A DNA stretch of 58,251 nt from an uncultured Lachnospiraceae bacterium. Its GTDB lineage: Bacteria; Bacillota; Clostridia; Lachnospirales; Lachnospiraceae. The notes under the pieces are model-generated. The model saw nothing but the letters and a program-made list of their open reading frames with translations, did not search any database and was not told where the DNA came from. A program made the translations under genes and the position numbers. Position 1 is the stretch's first letter. Each line of letters begins with the position of its first letter. The DNA lies in contig CAJUNR010000030.1 of NCBI GenBank assembly GCA_910587765.1, forward strand, positions 1 to 58,251. The letters run 5' to 3'. This document shows, piece after piece, positions 1-7,663 of the stretch.

Positions 1-53
1 TGCGACCTCCTGGTCCCAAACCAGGCGCTCTAGCCAAGCTGAGCCACACCCCG
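1..53 (-). tRNA. tRNA-Pro(UGG), 3' end cut by window edge
   Basis: Read on the minus strand, the sequence begins with a CGGGGTG acceptor strand, followed by a D-arm and an anticodon arm with loop TTTGGGA. The anticodon TGG (plus-strand CCA at 16-18) reads proline codons. C at position 1 is typical of bacterial tRNA-Pro. The variable region, T-arm and 3' acceptor strand lie beyond the left edge, so only the 5' two thirds is visible. A consensus promoter lies just upstream at 85-113. Confidence 0.93.
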
Positions 54-84
54 CTTTGGATATCCGCTGACGGACACATACTGT

Positions 85-113
85 ATTATATAAGAAGGTC
101 GCACAATTGTCAA
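85..113 (-). promoter_or_regulatory. Consensus sigma-A promoter for tRNA-Pro
   Basis: The minus strand shows a perfect TTGACA (-35, 113-108), a 17-base spacer and a perfect TATAAT (-10, 90-85). The tRNA begins about 30 bases downstream. A fully consensus promoter is what a stable RNA gene normally carries. Confidence 0.75.
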
Positions 114-184
114 CAACTTTTTTCACGAGTTTCGCCTGTTTTTCGCCTGTTTTCGTTGTATCCTTCACCGTTCGTGCGTACGGA

Positions 185-224
185 AAAGAGCCACCCGATC
201 CCAACTTCAATCGAATGGCTCTTT
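185..224 (-). terminator. Hairpin, probable intrinsic terminator
   Basis: An inverted repeat AAAGAGCCA/TGGCTCTTT with an inner CGAT/ATCG pairing is followed on the minus strand by a short T run. It would end leftward transcription from rpoN or from the unit at 249-527 before the tRNA promoter. Its 3' half (ATCGAATGGCTCTTTC) recurs in the hairpin at 22490-22520. Confidence 0.5.
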
Positions 225-248
225 CAATTGTCAATCTGAAGTTTCACC

Positions 249-506
249 TTAATTATCTCCTTTCAAGATTATTTCCGGATACTGCCAGATTGCACGGATC
301 CTCTGTTCAGTTTTCTTTCCGCCGATTCTTAAATTCTCTCTTCCTTTCGGCTTCCGACTGATGATCTGTCCTTTCTCGTCAGACAAATCTTCTCTTCCGC
401 TTCTGTCCGATCTCTTTAAGATGACTAAAATTTTATCTTCCCATTGGACCTTTCCTCCGTTCCAGAGACTTTTGTATCTCTTTCTTGTTGGTGTCTTTAT
501 ATTACA
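249..506 (-). other. Unexplained leftward transcription unit (ncRNA or small ORF)
   Basis: The space between rpoN and tRNA-Pro holds no recognisable gene. On the minus strand, however, a good promoter (499-527) is followed by one frame that stays open for about 86 codons and ends with TAA at 251-249. No ATG or GTG opens this frame. The only in-frame TTG lies mid-way, behind a weak purine run, and would give about 45 residues of basic protein. The hairpin at 185-224 would end the transcript, giving roughly 300 nt. It could be a non-coding RNA, a small protein with an unusual start, or decayed coding sequence. The ORFs on the plus strand here have no ribosome binding site and look fortuitous. 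Confidence 0.3.
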
Positions 507-527
507 TCAATTCATTTTATTTGTCAA
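499..527 (-). promoter_or_regulatory. Leftward promoter between rpoN and tRNA-Pro
   Basis: Minus-strand TTGACA (527-522), 17-base spacer, TAATAT (504-499). The -35 is perfect and the -10 matches the consensus well. It lies about 100 bases past the rpoN stop and points away from rpoN, so it should drive the unit at 249-506. Confidence 0.5.
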
Positions 528-623
528 TAGTTTTCTGAAAATTTTTTAATATTTTTTCAGTAGACTATTTTTATCGGTGCAAAAACAGTGCCGTCAGATT
601 TCTCCAGGGGAACGGTCCTCCGT

Positions 624-1955
624 TTACAGATAACCCCGCATCTGCGAATCCGGAATCCCCATCTGCTCCCGATATTTGGCAATGGTTCTTCTCGAAACGG
701 TGATTCCTTCCTCCGCCAGCAGTTTTTCCAGCCTGGAATCGCTGAGCGCATTTTCCCTGTCTTCTTTTTCGACCAGCGTCCGGATCCGGCTTTTCACATC
801 CTCCGCCGAACTCCCTTCCTCTTTCGACACTGCTGCCGAAAACAAGTCTTTTAGCAGCACAGTCTTCTGATATTGCAGGTATTTTCCCCGGAGTGCACGG
901 CTGACGGTGGAGGAATGGATCTGCAGCGCCTGCGCAATTTCCTCCTGCGCCATGGGCTTCAGCGCTTCTCCCCGCAGAAAATATCCGCTCTGGCGCTCCA
1001 GAATCTCATAGACAATTCTCAGAAGCGTCGTCCTGCGCTGCTCCACGCATTCCAATACATGCTTCGCGCGCCGGAATTTTTCTTCAAAGTATTCCTTCAA
1101 TTCCGGATCCTGCGCCTCTTCCATCATATGGATATAATAATCGTTCAGACGGTATTCGCCCATCCACCGGTCGTTGAGCTCCGCTTTCCAGCCGCTGCCC
1201 TCCCGGACCGCGAGAATATCCGGAACGATGTATGGCGTCTCCCTGCCCTCTCCCGCCAGCGGTCTGGGGTTCAGAGTACTTAAAATATGCATATATTCTT
1301 TCGCCTGCACGGTAGAGATGTGGAGCTGTCTGGTTACTCTGCTCACATGCCCTCTCAGAATCTCGTCCAGATAATCCTCCGTCATCTCGTACAGCTTCGG
1401 GTCCTGCGCTCCCGCCCGCCGAAGCTGAAGAATCAGGCATTCGGACAGATCTTTTGCGAAGATTCCCGCGGGCTCCAGTTCTTTCAGTTCTCTCAGGCAC
1501 CGCTCCACCAGAGCCTTCTCATAACCCGTCGCCTCCGCAATGTCCTCCGCATCATACGGAAAATATCCGCTGTCATCCAGGCATCCCGCCAGATACCGGA
1601 TCAGTCTCCGCTCGTTCTCGCTGTAACAGCCGTGGGGAAGCTGTTCCATGACCAGGCGTTCTCTGGTCCACTGCTCTTTTGCCCGGACATCCCCCCGCCG
1701 GTCCACATCGTCGTCCTTTTCCCGGATCTGCTCTCCGCTGTACTCGCTGTCTTCGCTGCCCTGTTCATAAAATTTCTCCAGATTCTGCATAGTCTCTTCC
1801 TGCCGGTCCATGGATGCTTCCAGAAGAGGATTCTCCAGATACTCGGTCTGCAGAAATGCGTCCAGCTCCTGATTCGTATATTCCAGGACTTTCAGGGACT
1901 GGATCTGCGCCCCTGATAATGTCTGTGCCTGCTCCAGAATCAAACTGCTCTGCAT
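624..1955 (-). CDS. rpoN: RNA polymerase sigma-54 factor
   Basis: This 443-residue protein is the alternative sigma factor that directs core polymerase to -24/-12 promoters and needs an AAA+ activator. The N-terminus has the Gln- and Leu-rich region I (QAQTLSGAQIQSLKVLEY) followed by an acidic linker. A helix-turn-helix (EEIAQALQIHSSTVSRAL) lies in the C-terminal third. The RpoN box is present near the C-terminus as SRRTIAKYRE, residues 421-430, close to the canonical ARRTVAKYRE. Length is normal to slightly short for Clostridia. It starts at ATG behind a near-consensus promoter (2000-2028) and appears monocistronic. No enhancer-binding activator or clear -24/-12 promoter was found in the window, so its targets lie elsewhere. 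Confidence 0.95.
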   Translation of the reverse strand: MQSSLILEQAQTLSGAQIQSLKVLEYTNQELDAFLQTEYLENPLLEASMDRQEETMQNLEKFYEQGSEDSEYSGEQIREKDDDVDRRGDVRAKEQWTRERLVMEQLPHGCYSENERRLIRYLAGCLDDSGYFPYDAEDIAEATGYEKALVERCLRELKELEPAGIFAKDLSECLILQLRRAGAQDPKLYEMTEDYLDEILRGHVSRVTRQLHISTVQAKEYMHILSTLNPRPLAGEGRETPYIVPDILAVREGSGWKAELNDRWMGEYRLNDYYIHMMEEAQDPELKEYFEEKFRRAKHVLECVEQRRTTLLRIVYEILERQSGYFLRGEALKPMAQEEIAQALQIHSSTVSRALRGKYLQYQKTVLLKDLFSAAVSKEEGSSAEDVKSRIRTLVEKEDRENALSDSRLEKLLAEEGITVSRRTIAKYREQMGIPDSQMRGYL

Positions 1956-1999
1956 GTCGTCGGTTCCTCCTTGTCTTTTGTGTGCTGAATCCTTTATTA

Positions 2000-2028
2000 A
2001 TTATATTCTATTTTTCCTTTCTTTACAA
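2000..2028 (-). promoter_or_regulatory. rpoN promoter
   Basis: Minus-strand TTGTAA (2028-2023), a 17-base AT-rich spacer and a perfect TATAAT (2005-2000), about 45 bases upstream of the rpoN ATG. Confidence 0.6.
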
Positions 2029-2147
2029 GATGACAGAGAACGGAGTTTTATACCGTCATACCGTCGGCGCCGACCGCAGCCGCCCTGTGATATACTTCCG
2101 GAAAAGGGCCGCACGGCGGGCAGTTTTACCAAAAAGGAGGGCAACGT

Positions 2148-3191
2148 ATGATCGACTTATCAAAATGGATTTACGCGCAGGACATCGCAGAGTGGCTTTC
2201 GCACAGGCCGCCCCTGGATATACCGGAACAAACAGACTGTATTCTCTCGGCGCCGCACCGGACCTTCCGGGAAAAGCTGGAGGGCCTGCGTAAGCTTCGG
2301 ACCGAAAAGATGCGTCCGACGGTCCGCAGCGTTCTGGAGGAGTATCTGGATCTGGGAGAATATCTGGAGAAACAGCTTTGCTGTACAAGGCGGATGTTTC
2401 ATGAACTCTACGAAACAGATATTTTTTACTGCGGACGCAGAGAGGGATTTTCCGAAAGAAAGATTTTCCGGGCGCCCAGGGCGGGAATCGTACATTTAAA
2501 GAGGCAGATTCAGGAGCGGGCGGCGCAGTGCGGGACAAAACCGGAAGAATATTTCGGAATCCTCTATGGATTCTGCGACCGGACCACCAAAAGCCTGGAC
2601 CATCGGTGGAGCTTTGTCACGAATTTTAACGGGGAGGTCCTCTACTGCCTGTCGGAGCGTCAGGAATACAGGGGACGGACAATCTGCTTTGGAACCGGGG
2701 ACTACCATTATATCAGGCTTCCCTATGACTCGGGCACTCTGGTGGAGTTGACGGACAATCCGTTTTTCCCTCCCCTGAAGGGCGTTCTGGTCAATGAGGC
2801 GGAGCCTTGGGAGGAGGCCTTTGGCCGGGCGGATCAGTGGCTTTTGTATCCGGATGATCTGCATGACGGCTCCTCCGCAGGGATCGGGGTCATCCCCCTG
2901 AACGATTATGCCTCCATCGCCTTTGGGGCGGATTTCCTGCTTCCCTTCCGGCAGTTTCTGCGCAGATGCGAAGGGGAACTCCCGGCAAACGAGCAGTGGC
3001 TGTCGCAGCTTGGACGGCTGGCGGCGGCGGATAAAGGCCGTGTTGTTTCCCGCATCCGTAAGGATTCGCAGCCAAAAGGGAGCTCCGGCCCGTATGAAAA
3101 GGCACGGCTTTATGTTGCAGAGCTGGAGAAGGAGCTCCATCTCTCCATATCAGAAAGGTCTACGTCAGATGGGTCTTCTCTGAACTGGTAG
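2148..3191 (+). CDS. Conserved hypothetical protein, distant paralogue of the 4454 protein
   Basis: Not assigned to a known function. The 347-residue protein begins behind AAGGAGGGCAACGT. Its first 75 residues match the N-terminus of the 4454-5266 product in layout: a hydrophobic start, then AxDIAEW, EQTDCI, HRTFREKLE, then an EEYLDL helix, against EAIAGHC, LQTACL, HTFEEKHR and REYMRL. The middle of both has a GxxVxxxxxPF(F/V) stretch. No signal peptide or membrane segment is visible, so it should be cytoplasmic. The last 82 bases overlap the convergent gene at 3110-4258. The function of the family is unknown to me. Confidence 0.75.
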   Translation: MIDLSKWIYAQDIAEWLSHRPPLDIPEQTDCILSAPHRTFREKLEGLRKLRTEKMRPTVRSVLEEYLDLGEYLEKQLCCTRRMFHELYETDIFYCGRREGFSERKIFRAPRAGIVHLKRQIQERAAQCGTKPEEYFGILYGFCDRTTKSLDHRWSFVTNFNGEVLYCLSERQEYRGRTICFGTGDYHYIRLPYDSGTLVELTDNPFFPPLKGVLVNEAEPWEEAFGRADQWLLYPDDLHDGSSAGIGVIPLNDYASIAFGADFLLPFRQFLRRCEGELPANEQWLSQLGRLAAADKGRVVSRIRKDSQPKGSSGPYEKARLYVAELEKELHLSISERSTSDGSSLNW

Positions 3192-4258
3192 AAATAATCC
3201 TCCGGATGGTCCTTGAGATATTCGGCCTCTTGGCAGAGACTGACGGCATCCTCGCTGCGATCCGTCCGGTTATCATCCGCCCGGATATCGTCATCCCCGG
3301 TGAACAGGAAGCAGGAGCGCAGGCTTACGCCGCGGCTGCGGACTTTCTCCCGGCTTTGGCGCATCTGCTCCTGGTTGGTCCAGGACCTGGGCAGCAGACG
3401 GTTTATCTCCGCTTCCAGCCCCTCCGGAACTTTTTCCAGCAGACGATAGCGAAGCATGTAGGACAGACGCCGGAGAATTTCCAGAATATAATCGCTCCGA
3501 TTGGGTTCTTCCATGCAGATGGCCATGTCTTTGGCATGTGCCGTCAGGCCGCTGTTCTCATCCCGGCAGGCTCTCTGGTTGCATTTCAGTTCTATGATGG
3601 AAATGATCCAGGGGTCGGAGACATCCTGGGTACAGGAAAAGGCGACAAGATCGCATTTTGGCCGTTTCGTTTCTCCCGGAAAACCCGGGAGAGAGGTTCC
3701 CCGTTGATACCAGCTTCCGGGAATGGTCATCTCAAAATCACAGACTACGGTGAAGTATTCTTTGGGAGCGGATTGTCCGGGCACGGGAAAGACTTTTTTA
3801 TGATCCTGAAAATCCCGGTGATTTCTGGCGATGATGGTCTGGTTTTGGCGCTCTTTGGGCGATTTATCTTCGGAGGATTTTGGGGATTTGTACTTTTTTT
3901 CTATGGCGTCAAGCAAAAGTTTAAGCCGTGTTTCGTCCATCAGGAATCCGGCTCTTCTTTCATTTTCCAGGGGGATTTCCTGCGGCAGGTCATTCGTACC
4001 GTCTGTAAAAACCGTATGATATTCTTCCTGCAGCCTTTCCCGGGATTCCTGCGGCACATACTTGAGATAACCAGAGGAAGGGGGTAAAATCAGATCTTCT
4101 TCCTCAGTGGGAATATCGCAGAGACGCCCGCCGTTTGCATATACGCGGAGATGTGTTTCCGGCTTCTTATTGCTACTGCCCCGGGAAGGGCCGCAGATAA
4201 AGACCTCCGGGCGGCTGTTCAGGGTACGGATAAGAGCGGTGGGATCATATGGATTCAT
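3110..4258 (-). CDS. Hypothetical protein with PD-(D/E)XK-like core
   Basis: A 382-residue soluble protein. The upstream-extended frame to 4348 is rejected because AAAGGAGGTTGCACT lies directly before the ATG at 4258 and a promoter sits at 4295-4323. Residues around 200-245 read CDLVAFSC, then IISIIELKCN, then a Gly/His/Asp-containing stretch (SGLTAHAKDM). The order D...ExK after a strand resembles the PD-(D/E)XK nuclease core, so nuclease activity is a reasonable guess but unproven. The C-terminal third is charged and probably helical. It is divergent from the 4454 gene and convergent with 2148, overlapping it by 82 bases. It may belong to the same accessory cluster. Confidence 0.7.
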   Translation of the reverse strand: MNPYDPTALIRTLNSRPEVFICGPSRGSSNKKPETHLRVYANGGRLCDIPTEEEDLILPPSSGYLKYVPQESRERLQEEYHTVFTDGTNDLPQEIPLENERRAGFLMDETRLKLLLDAIEKKYKSPKSSEDKSPKERQNQTIIARNHRDFQDHKKVFPVPGQSAPKEYFTVVCDFEMTIPGSWYQRGTSLPGFPGETKRPKCDLVAFSCTQDVSDPWIISIIELKCNQRACRDENSGLTAHAKDMAICMEEPNRSDYILEILRRLSYMLRYRLLEKVPEGLEAEINRLLPRSWTNQEQMRQSREKVRSRGVSLRSCFLFTGDDDIRADDNRTDRSEDAVSLCQEAEYLKDHPEDYFYQFREDPSDVDLSDMERWSSFSSSAT

Positions 4259-4294
4259 AGTGCAACCTCCTTTGTATGAATTTTTCATGCACCT

Positions 4295-4323
4295 ATTATA
4301 TTCCAGGGGAGGCAGACTGACAA
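4295..4323 (-). promoter_or_regulatory. Promoter of the PD-(D/E)XK-like gene
   Basis: Minus-strand TTGTCA (4323-4318), 17-base spacer, perfect TATAAT (4300-4295), 37 bases upstream of the ATG at 4258. Confidence 0.6.
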
Positions 4324-4359
4324 GAGCCGTCCTACTGTCGTCGCGCATCGCGGACCTGA

Positions 4360-4370
4360 TATGTTATACT
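4360..4370 (+). promoter_or_regulatory. Extended -10 element upstream of the 4454 gene
   Basis: TATGTTATACT contains a TGN-extended -10 (TG-T-TATACT). No good -35 is present at the expected distance. The same 11-mer occurs at 9150-9160 upstream of the 9205 gene, so the two rightward units in the cluster may share a promoter type. Confidence 0.35.
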
Positions 4371-4453
4371 GTTAATATCCAGGCCGCCGGACGCCCGCAT
4401 CAGACTGAAGCCGGCATAGGTGTGAACAGCAACCAGAAACGAGGAGGTTTTCC

Positions 4454-5266
4454 ATGAATGTCTACGATTTTATAAATTCAGAGGCCATAGCCGGACACTG
4501 CCGGGAGCTTGGGCATTCCTTCACGCCCCTGCAGACCGCCTGTCTGATTCATCGAAGCAGCAGGCATACGTTTGAAGAAAAGCACAGGGCCTACGAATGG
4601 GTGATCGAGCATCTGCCCGATGAGGAGGCGGATCTTGACCTTGAGGCGGCCGGCGGCAGGAGCGTGAGCCTGCGCTGGTTTTTGCGGGAATATATGCGGC
4701 TGGAGCGCGCCTGTCCGGAGAACTGCTTTTATCCGGATTTTGGCCGGGAGGCGGCGCCTTCCCTTTACAGTCTGGGATTGTCCGGAAAGGAATGGGAGAT
4801 TCTCAACGGATTTGACCAGGTCTGCTTTGTGTGCCCCACGCCATTTGGCAAAGGGGATATCGTGTGGGCGCCCTACTATGAGGACAAAAGCCCCTTTGTC
4901 TTCTTAAATACGTGGTATGAGGGCATGGATGAGGAGGAGAGGGAAAAGTATGTAAACAGCCGGTGCAACGGCGCTGCGGATATGACGGCAGACGGATATT
5001 TCCAGGATGAAAACGGCAGGATTTACTGGGAATGTATGCACGACTATATGGGGCTGGAGTATTACCGGGGAGATCTGGGCGGGAAAAAGAGAATCCTGAA
5101 GGCTCTGGGCAGTTTTCTGAAGGATGAGATCGACGTGGGACTTTTGATGAATGCTTACCACATCCTCATGAGCGAGGAGCATATCCTGCAGGTTCGGGGC
5201 CGTATGAACATTACCCGGGAGGGACTGTATCTGGCAGGGCTTGTACAACAGGAGGGGAAACAATGA
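4454..5266 (+). CDS. Conserved hypothetical protein, first gene of a rightward operon
   Basis: A 270-residue acidic, soluble protein starting behind GAGGAGG. The N-terminal domain (about residues 1-85: YDFINSEAIAGHC, LQTACLIHRSS, HTFEEKHRAY) resembles a widespread clostridial family of unknown function and is paralogous to the 2148 product. The central part has a strand-rich segment with GDIVWAPYYEDKSPFVFLNT, and the C-terminus is helical. The stop overlaps the next start as ATGA, so it is translationally coupled to the phosphoesterase downstream. This suggests that the two proteins are needed together. Confidence 0.8.
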   Translation: MNVYDFINSEAIAGHCRELGHSFTPLQTACLIHRSSRHTFEEKHRAYEWVIEHLPDEEADLDLEAAGGRSVSLRWFLREYMRLERACPENCFYPDFGREAAPSLYSLGLSGKEWEILNGFDQVCFVCPTPFGKGDIVWAPYYEDKSPFVFLNTWYEGMDEEEREKYVNSRCNGAADMTADGYFQDENGRIYWECMHDYMGLEYYRGDLGGKKRILKALGSFLKDEIDVGLLMNAYHILMSEEHILQVRGRMNITREGLYLAGLVQQEGKQ

Positions 5267-6063
5267 ATACCTATGTCATCAGCGATATCCACGGCTGCTA
5301 TGAGGAATTTATGGCCATGCTGGACAAGATCGGATTCTGCGGGACGGACCGGCTGATTCTGGCGGGAGATTATGTGGACCGGGGAAAGGACAGCCTGCGG
5401 ATGCTGCGGTGGCTGGAGCAGAAGCCCGAAAATGTGTATACGATCCTCGGAAACCACGACGAGGGGTTTGCGCGCTCCGTAGAGCTGATGGAAGGGCTTG
5501 ACCGGAAGCTGGGGCTGCAATCCGACCCGGATTCCCCGAAGGAAGGGCTTGCCCTGTATGAATCTCTGCGCTATTATATGAGAAAAAGAGGTCTGGCGTC
5601 CGCATATTTTGACTTTTACGGTACCATCCGTATCCTTTTGGAGAGAAAGGGGGCGACCCCCGGCGATCTGTACCGGTGGATGGAAATGTTCCGGAAGATG
5701 CCTCTGAGCTATGAGCTGAAGATAAAGCAGCGGACCTGTGTGGTGGTGCACGCAGGCTATGCACAGCGTCTGGAGGACATTGTGGGGGCAGGCTATACCT
5801 CTCTGGAAGAATTTTATCTTCAGGCCAGAGAGGAGGCGTATCGGCTGGGCGGAATGCCCCACGGGATGGTGATCGCCGGCCATACGCCCACTTTCATACC
5901 GGGAGAGTTTTCCTTCAACGAGGGCCGGGTATTTCGGCATTATAGTGTGGAGAAGGACTGCGTATTCTATGATATCGACTGCGGGTGCGCTTACCGGCGG
6001 AAGGATCCGTGGGGCCGTCTGGCCTGTATCCGGCTGGAGGATGAGAGGGTATTTTATGTGTGA
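5263..6063 (+). CDS. PPP-type metallophosphoesterase (ApaH/PrpE/protein phosphatase-like)
   Basis: A 266-residue cytoplasmic enzyme of the calcineurin-like PPP family. The metal-binding signature is complete: SDIHG (D8, H10), GDYVDRG (35-41), GNHDE (63-67), then a later VHAGYA His and GHTPT. Members remove phosphate from Ser/Thr-phosphoproteins or cleave dinucleoside polyphosphates. The sequence alone does not decide which. An insert at about residues 75-115 departs from ApaH. It overlaps its upstream partner by 4 bases and its downstream neighbour by 8, placing it inside a tight operon. Confidence 0.88.
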   Translation: MNTYVISDIHGCYEEFMAMLDKIGFCGTDRLILAGDYVDRGKDSLRMLRWLEQKPENVYTILGNHDEGFARSVELMEGLDRKLGLQSDPDSPKEGLALYESLRYYMRKRGLASAYFDFYGTIRILLERKGATPGDLYRWMEMFRKMPLSYELKIKQRTCVVVHAGYAQRLEDIVGAGYTSLEEFYLQAREEAYRLGGMPHGMVIAGHTPTFIPGEFSFNEGRVFRHYSVEKDCVFYDIDCGCAYRRKDPWGRLACIRLEDERVFYV

Positions 6064-6487
6064 GGGACCGTGTCAGGGGATTTTCTGGTTTACCTGCTCC
6101 TTTGCAGGAGAAGAGGAACGGTGTGATTTTTCAGAGACGGAACTGCTGGCTCTTGCGGTTCCCTGCGGGGAAGTCTGTACGGAGGCTTTGCCGGAAGGCT
6201 TTGTCTTCAATTCAAGAAAGGGAGACGCCTTTACCCACCGGAAAACCTGGGATTTGCTTACAAAAAGGCGAAAGGATCTGCGCCGGTATGCCTGGAATTA
6301 TTTTCCGAGGGGACGGGTGGAGATCCGCCGTGGGAAAGCGGTGATTTTCATGAATCCCTGTATCCTGTCCTGTGAACATTTTCGGGAGAAGCTGGTGGAG
6401 CGGTTTCATCTGGAGGGGATGAAGGTACAGGTAGCGGCGGACTGCTCCCGGCACTATCACTGCCACGGGGACGAGCGAAATATTTGA
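6056..6487 (+). CDS. Small Cys/His-rich hypothetical protein
   Basis: A 143-residue protein of unknown function. The start at 6056 is chosen over the longer frame because GAGAGGG sits six bases before this ATG. The start lies inside the last codons of the phosphoesterase gene, an overlap typical of coupled genes. Cysteines near the N-terminus and a C-terminal CSRHYHCHGDE stretch could bind a metal, but no known zinc-finger spacing is evident. No signal peptide or membrane helix was seen. Confidence 0.65.
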   Translation: MCEGPCQGIFWFTCSFAGEEERCDFSETELLALAVPCGEVCTEALPEGFVFNSRKGDAFTHRKTWDLLTKRRKDLRRYAWNYFPRGRVEIRRGKAVIFMNPCILSCEHFREKLVERFHLEGMKVQVAADCSRHYHCHGDERNI

Positions 6488-6527
6488 GAAAAAACACAGA
6501 CGGAAAAAGAAAGGAGGAATCAGAGTC

Positions 6528-7652
6528 ATGACAGAAACGATTGTATGTGAGAGCAGATTAAAGAAATACGGAGAGGACGCGTTTATGCGGCACCGGGAGG
6601 AGGTCTGCGCGGCGGTGCGGACCGTCTGCTTCTGCCTGGAATTTCTCCAGAATGAGGAAAACTGGAGCGGAAGGCGGGCTCTTGCGAGGGAGCGGTACTG
6701 GTACTCTGAGCGTTTGACTCCGGAAGAAAAAGAGAAAGACTGGGAAAAATATGACAGCGGCGCCCGCCAAAAAGCGTATCGGAAACTGAAGAGCGCGCTG
6801 AAGGAACGGAAATGGCGGATAGGGGGACAGGAGATCCCTCTGAGAAATTTTCTGAGAATGGGACTGATGCTGCTGACCGAAAAGGCAGGAACCGACGGAA
6901 TGGGGGACGAGATCCAGCTTATGGAAAGTCAGATGGAGATCAACTGTTTTCAGGATTTCCGGGAGTTTCTGGAGGCTGTATATCTGCTTGGATTCGCGGA
7001 ACTTTTTAACAGACAAAGGATGGACGCCGGCTCTTCTCTGGAGGGGGAACACCGGGACGCGGAGCGTTTTCTGAAGGCGCTGGAACCGTATATCCCTGAA
7101 GAGGGACAGGCGGATTACGGCCTTTTTGGCAGGGAACTTTTGCAGGAGCAGGCGCGGGAGCGGAGGAAGGCGATGGAACGGATCATGGAGGAACGGGAGG
7201 AGAAGCTTACCCGGGCAGTGGAGGAGATCTCCCTTTTTCAGCTTTTCCGGGAGGCCATGGAGCGCATGCCGGAGGAAGAGTTTGAGAAGCTCGTGACGCC
7301 GGACCGCGAGGAGGAGGATATCTGCGGCTGGGAAGAACTGTCCGGGGACGAGCAGGAGTCCATCCGCCGGGAACGGCGAACTAACAGAATCCGTAATCTG
7401 GCCTCCGCCTTCGTCTACGGAGGAAGCAGAGCCAGACATCGGCTGCTTGGGCAGTTCTCCGGGGAGGAACAGATGCTCGTCATGGAACAGTGGATGGCAG
7501 CGTATTATCCGCGGGATGAGGAGATGCTGGAGAGCAGGCTGGGCAGAATGGCCTGGGTGGCAGGGCTGGAAGCGTACTCGCAGGAAAGGGACCGCGTCAT
7601 AAGAGAAGCCATGGAAAAGCTGCTGGGAAGACCGCTTAGGAATGACGGATGA
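6528..7652 (+). CDS. Soluble MotA/FliG-like protein A (tandem paralogue)
   Basis: A 374-residue, highly charged, helical protein starting behind AAAGGAGGAATCAGAGTC. It is paralogous to the next gene: the N-terminal helix (REEVCAAVRTVCFCLEF) and the IPLRNFLRMGLMLL stretch align with REEVSAAF.. and IPLKSLLIGMVLEI there. Residues 286-341 (LASAFVYGGSRARHRLLGQF...VMEQW...LESRLGRM) align with the FliG-C-like end of that protein and carry the same Ala/Gly-rich helix plus RxRxL pattern. A coiled-coil-like charged region of about 200-240 separates the two. No membrane helices are present, unlike true MotA. Function unknown. The FliG/MotA relation is weaker here than in the neighbour. Confidence 0.7.
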   Translation: MTETIVCESRLKKYGEDAFMRHREEVCAAVRTVCFCLEFLQNEENWSGRRALARERYWYSERLTPEEKEKDWEKYDSGARQKAYRKLKSALKERKWRIGGQEIPLRNFLRMGLMLLTEKAGTDGMGDEIQLMESQMEINCFQDFREFLEAVYLLGFAELFNRQRMDAGSSLEGEHRDAERFLKALEPYIPEEGQADYGLFGRELLQEQARERRKAMERIMEEREEKLTRAVEEISLFQLFREAMERMPEEEFEKLVTPDREEEDICGWEELSGDEQESIRRERRTNRIRNLASAFVYGGSRARHRLLGQFSGEEQMLVMEQWMAAYYPRDEEMLESRLGRMAWVAGLEAYSQERDRVIREAMEKLLGRPLRNDG

Positions 7653-7663
7653 GGAGGGAGCAT

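Noticed and set aside
107..549. Two plus-strand ORFs in the left intergenic region
   Set aside because: No ribosome binding site, composition biased to Phe/Ser from AT-rich pyrimidine runs, and the promoter and hairpin evidence is on the other strand.
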